From NCBI GenBank assembly GCA_021836225.1, contig JAKBJA010000086.1, forward strand, positions 1 to 15,045: DNA of 15,045 bases, read 5' to 3'. Positions within the stretch are counted from its first letter, which is position 1, and every line of letters starts with the position of its first letter. Below, piece by piece: positions 12,303 through 15,045 of this stretch. The translations under genes and the position numbers were made by a program. The stretch is from Pseudomonadota bacterium (GTDB lineage: Bacteria; Pseudomonadota; Gammaproteobacteria; Burkholderiales; Thiobacillaceae). A model generated the notes under the pieces. That model was not told where the DNA came from. It saw only the letters and a program-made list of their open reading frames with translations, and did no database searches.

Positions 12303-14898
12303 GCCACATTCCCTTGCGGCACAGTCCGCGTGCTTCGCAAAACTGGCAAACGGCGTCGATGCCCGATGCGGGAAGCGCGGCCCCCGCGGCGAGCGCTTCG
12401 AGGAGTTCGGGCAGGCGGCGGCTGATGGCGTCGACGTCGGTTTCCCCGTCGAGTTCGAGCGCAGCGACGGGGGTTTCGTTGATCGGCAGGTAGGCAGCAG
12501 CGGCCTCTGCGAGCCAGGCGTAGAACGGCAGCTGGATCGCCTCGTCGGGCGCTTTGAGTTTCTTTTTCAGACTTTGTGCGGCACCGGTTTTGTAGTCAAT
12601 GACGGTGCGGGCGTCATGTTTTTCATCGACGCGGTCGACGCGTCCATGCAGGGTGACTTCACCGAGTCCGGCGACGCTGAACGGCACGGCGAAATCGGCT
12701 TCGCCCGACTGGTAATGCCAGCCCTGGGCGACCCAATCCAGCCAGGTATCGACATAGGCGGGCTGGATTTTTTCCCAGCGGCTGCGCCAAGCGGCGGCAG
12801 TCCACGCGGGCAGCGCGGCGAATTCGGCGGCGGATATTTCCTGCAACCGGGCCAGCGCGGTGTCGTGCTCGGGTGGCGGCGCGCTGTCGTGAAAGGCTTT
12901 GAGGATGCGATGCAGTGCATTGCCGTAATCGCTCTTGTCGAGTGTCTCGTCTGCCTCGTCGAGTTCGCGGATGCCGAGCACACGGGTGACGAAAAACCGA
13001 TACGGACAATCGAGCAGGGTCTGGTACGCGGTGGGCGAATAGCGGCGCGGCAGCTGCGCAGCCGTCACACTCGGTGCCGGCTGCATGCTGGCTCCAGGAA
13101 GCGGGCTGAATTGGGCGGGCGGCTCGCCAATGGCCTGCGTCGGCAGGGCGCTGCCCCACGCGGCCTGATGCAGTGCCTGTAGCCGCAGCACCAGCGGCGA
13201 GGCGGGATTGGGCTCGTCGTCGTTCCAGGCCTGCCAACTCAGCAGCGCCGGTCCCTGGACCAGCAGCTGCATCAGGTCGGTGGTGGCGGCTTCGGCCTCA
13301 GCGCTCGCGGTGGACAGGCCCAGCTGCGCGCGGGTTGCCTGACTGAAGAGGCCGGGTGCGGGGCATGCCGGCAGGTGGCGGGCGTCGGCACCGATCACCG
13401 CGACGGCGTCGAACAGGCGCCCGCGCGCGGCGGGTAGCGAGGTCAGCACGATGGGGCTGGCGACGCTGGCGTCGATGAAGCTGGAGGATTCCAGCGCCAG
13501 ATTGAGCCAGCGCCGCCATTCGCCGAAGCTGTATTTTTCGGGATCGTCCGCCAGATCGCGGCGCAGGGTCTCGATCGTGTCGAGCACGCTGGCGCCGGCG
13601 GCATCGGCCTGCAGTGGCGCCATCGCGTCGAGCTGGACAAGGCTGTCGGCCAGCCGTGCGAGCCACATCGACAACGGCGCGCGATTCTGGGCGAAGCGTT
13701 GCCGGGCGCTGAACAGCGCAGCCAGCCATGGCGGCTGCGTGCCGAACTGGGCGTACGCGAGCCGCTGAATATCGGACGTGCCTTGCGCGACCCCCTGCCG
13801 CCGCAGCGCGAGTTCGAGTTGCAGCACCTGATCCTGTCGCCCGGCAAGCTCCCCCAGCAGGAACGGCGATTTCAGCAAGTCGAGCAATTCGACGTGCGGG
13901 AAGTCGGCCGCCACGCATTCGAGCCAGCGGTCGATCACGGCGGCGGCAGCGGTGGTCGACAGCGTCCAGCCGGTTTCGTCGGCCACCAGCACGTCCATGC
14001 GTTCGAGCAGCGCGCGCACCCGGCGCGCGGTCTCGCGGTCGAGTGCGATAAGCGCCATGCCGCGCTTGCCGGCGTGCAGTTGTTCGGCCACCCAGGCGGC
14101 GACGGCGCGCGCTTCGGCTTCCAGGTGCGGTGCCGGGCACAGCGTGAAGCGGGCCTTCAAAGTCGATACGGGAAACGCGCTGGCGACGCGGGCGGCGCGA
14201 TCGTGCAACGGCGGCGCGGTCTGCTGCCAGGCCTGATTCAGGGTGAACGCCACGCCGTCAGCGGCATCGGCCGTCAGTTCGAACAAGGTGACCGGGGTGA
14301 GTTCGGCGCAGCGCTCGAGAAACTGCCGTTCGACCGCGGTCAGCGTGCCCAATGCGTAGCCATAGATCGGTTGAGGCGCGGACTGGATCTGCTCGAGCAG
14401 CCTGTCCAGCGCGCGCGCATAGCGCGCCTGCGGGTCATGGCCGCCGGTGTTGAGCGCCTGCCACACCGCCTCGATCAGCGCCGTTTCACGGTCCAGGGCA
14501 TCGGCATGCAGCGCGCGTATTTGCGACCCGATTTCGCCGCCCAGGCGCGCGGCAGACAGCTCGTCCGCCAGCCCCAGCAGTTCATTGGCGAGCGCCCACT
14601 TGTCGATTTTGCCCAGCCAGTCCTCGCGGCGGAGCACGCCATGCAGGCGTGCCAGGCGCTGGGCCTGCGGTTCGGCGCGATCGCCGGCCACGCCTTCAGC
14701 CCAGCTTTTCAGCGGCGTGATGCGCGGCGGGATTAGCACGGGGCGGCCGGCCGCCTGCGCCAGCGCGCGGGCAAAGTCCTGTCCTGCGCGGTGGTTGGGG
14801 ACGAGCACTGTCAGCCCGGACAGGTCGGGCAGGCGGTCGGCATGGTGATCGAGCAGGGTGCGGGCGACGGCGTGCGGCAGGCCGCCCGGGATTTTCAA
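12295..14898 (-). CDS. addB: AddB-type nuclease subunit with Fe-S cluster cysteines
   Basis: From a TTG start at 14898 the protein has 867 residues (KIPGGLPHAVARTLL..., a normal AddB beginning). No ATG lies near; GGAG inside the end of fdxA serves as ribosome site at 11 bases. The N-terminal helicase-like part (VLVPNHRAGQDFARAL, LLDLLKSPFLLG, VAVIGADARHLP) has no Walker A loop, so it is probably an inactive, DNA-scanning helicase fold. The C-terminal nuclease shows His663 (NALHRILK), Asp755 (GRVDRV) and Asp768/Lys770 (IDYKTG). Four cysteines, Cys631 (LLDCPYRFF) and Cys851, Cys854, Cys860 (CQFCEARGLC), have the spacing of the AddB 4Fe-4S staple. It pairs with AddA downstream. Length is on the short side, close to alphaproteobacterial AddB. 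Confidence 0.92.
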   Translation of the reverse strand: MKIPGGLPHAVARTLLDHHADRLPDLSGLTVLVPNHRAGQDFARALAQAAGRPVLIPPRITPLKSWAEGVAGDRAEPQAQRLARLHGVLRREDWLGKIDKWALANELLGLADELSAARLGGEIGSQIRALHADALDRETALIEAVWQALNTGGHDPQARYARALDRLLEQIQSAPQPIYGYALGTLTAVERQFLERCAELTPVTLFELTADAADGVAFTLNQAWQQTAPPLHDRAARVASAFPVSTLKARFTLCPAPHLEAEARAVAAWVAEQLHAGKRGMALIALDRETARRVRALLERMDVLVADETGWTLSTTAAAAVIDRWLECVAADFPHVELLDLLKSPFLLGELAGRQDQVLQLELALRRQGVAQGTSDIQRLAYAQFGTQPPWLAALFSARQRFAQNRAPLSMWLARLADSLVQLDAMAPLQADAAGASVLDTIETLRRDLADDPEKYSFGEWRRWLNLALESSSFIDASVASPIVLTSLPAARGRLFDAVAVIGADARHLPACPAPGLFSQATRAQLGLSTASAEAEAATTDLMQLLVQGPALLSWQAWNDDEPNPASPLVLRLQALHQAAWGSALPTQAIGEPPAQFSPLPGASMQPAPSVTAAQLPRRYSPTAYQTLLDCPYRFFVTRVLGIRELDEADETLDKSDYGNALHRILKAFHDSAPPPEHDTALARLQEISAAEFAALPAWTAAAWRSRWEKIQPAYVDTWLDWVAQGWHYQSGEADFAVPFSVAGLGEVTLHGRVDRVDEKHDARTVIDYKTGAAQSLKKKLKAPDEAIQLPFYAWLAEAAAAYLPINETPVAALELDGETDVDAISRRLPELLEALAAGAALPASGIDAVCQFCEARGLCRKGMWHA

Positions 14899-14903
14899 GG
14901 GGC

Positions 14904-15045
14904 TCAGCGCTCCAGGTACTTGAGCTTGTCCTTGACGCCGGCCCATTCGTCGGCGTCGGGCAGCGGGTCCTTGCTCTCGATGATGACCTTCCACTCCTTG
15001 GCGAGCTGCGCGTTGAGCGCGATATAGGCGCGCTGGTCGTCCGGC
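14904..15045 (-). CDS. fdxA: 7Fe ferredoxin FdxA, C-terminal end only (starts beyond the right edge)
   Basis: The last 46 residues are present: they begin PDDQRAYIALNAQLAKEW and end PLPDADEWAGVKDKLKYLER before TGA at 14904-14906. This is the characteristic non-cluster tail of the roughly 107-residue proteobacterial FdxA ferredoxins (ALNAxLAxxW, PLPDAxxWxGxKDKLxYLER). The cysteines for the 3Fe-4S and 4Fe-4S clusters lie outside the window. Only five bases separate its stop from the TTG start of addB, so the two genes are probably co-transcribed and translationally linked. Confidence 0.9.
   Translation of the reverse strand, partial: PDDQRAYIALNAQLAKEWKVIIESKDPLPDADEWAGVKDKLKYLER

Noticed and set aside
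13699..14736. 345-codon plus-strand frame opposite addB
   Set aside because: Antisense shadow of a gene with a clear nuclease site and Fe-S cysteines.

Overview
The window is GC-rich DNA from what looks like a betaproteobacterium. This rests on the gene set (ArgJ, a DUF815 ATPase, a 7Fe ferredoxin FdxA, an AddAB-type nuclease instead of RecBCD) and on strong G/C bias at third codon positions; no rRNA or species marker is present, so the order is a guess (Rhodocyclales or Nitrosomonadales). Genes are packed tightly. No stretch above about 160 bases lacks a gene, and I see no tRNA, rRNA, CRISPR array, insertion sequence, phage gene or integrase.

Layout. (1) 1-528, minus: 5' part of a DUF815 AAA+ ATPase that runs off the left edge. 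(2) 690-2112, plus: a two-gene unit, a small secreted monoheme cytochrome c and a PAPS-dependent sulfotransferase. (3) 2109-3916, minus: two pyridoxamine-phosphate-oxidase-like (split-barrel flavoprotein fold) genes overlapping by ATGA; the second is fused to a GAF domain and an apparent winged-helix DNA-binding domain, so it looks like a one-component regulator. (4) 4077-5027, minus: a homocysteine S-methyltransferase family enzyme, divergent from (5) 5165-6193, plus: a GlxA-type AraC regulator (DJ-1/PfpI-like N-terminus). (6) 6197-7438, minus: argJ, core arginine biosynthesis. (7) 7504-8913, minus: a 79-residue membrane protein, a 112-residue helix-rich protein of a family sometimes labelled 'type 1 pili tip component', and a DUF938 methyltransferase. 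(8) 8935-9035, minus: a tiny lipoprotein gene that appears broken by loss of one T. (9) 9066-15045, minus: fdxA (3' end only), addB and addA in a tightly coupled run; both Add proteins keep a PD-(D/E)XK nuclease site, and AddB has the four cysteines of the Fe-S 'staple'.

How it fits together. The right third is a double-strand-break end-processing operon (AddAB) with a ferredoxin gene in front. argJ and the DUF815 gene are, as I recall, often neighbours in betaproteobacteria; here about 5.7 kb of accessory genes (cytochrome/sulfotransferase, flavoprotein/sensor pair, methyltransferase/GlxA regulator) lies between them, which suggests insertion of a variable block. The parts most likely to be undescribed are the split-barrel/GAF/winged-helix regulator with its partner flavoprotein and possible leader peptide, the cytochrome c-sulfotransferase pair, and the frameshifted mini-lipoprotein.
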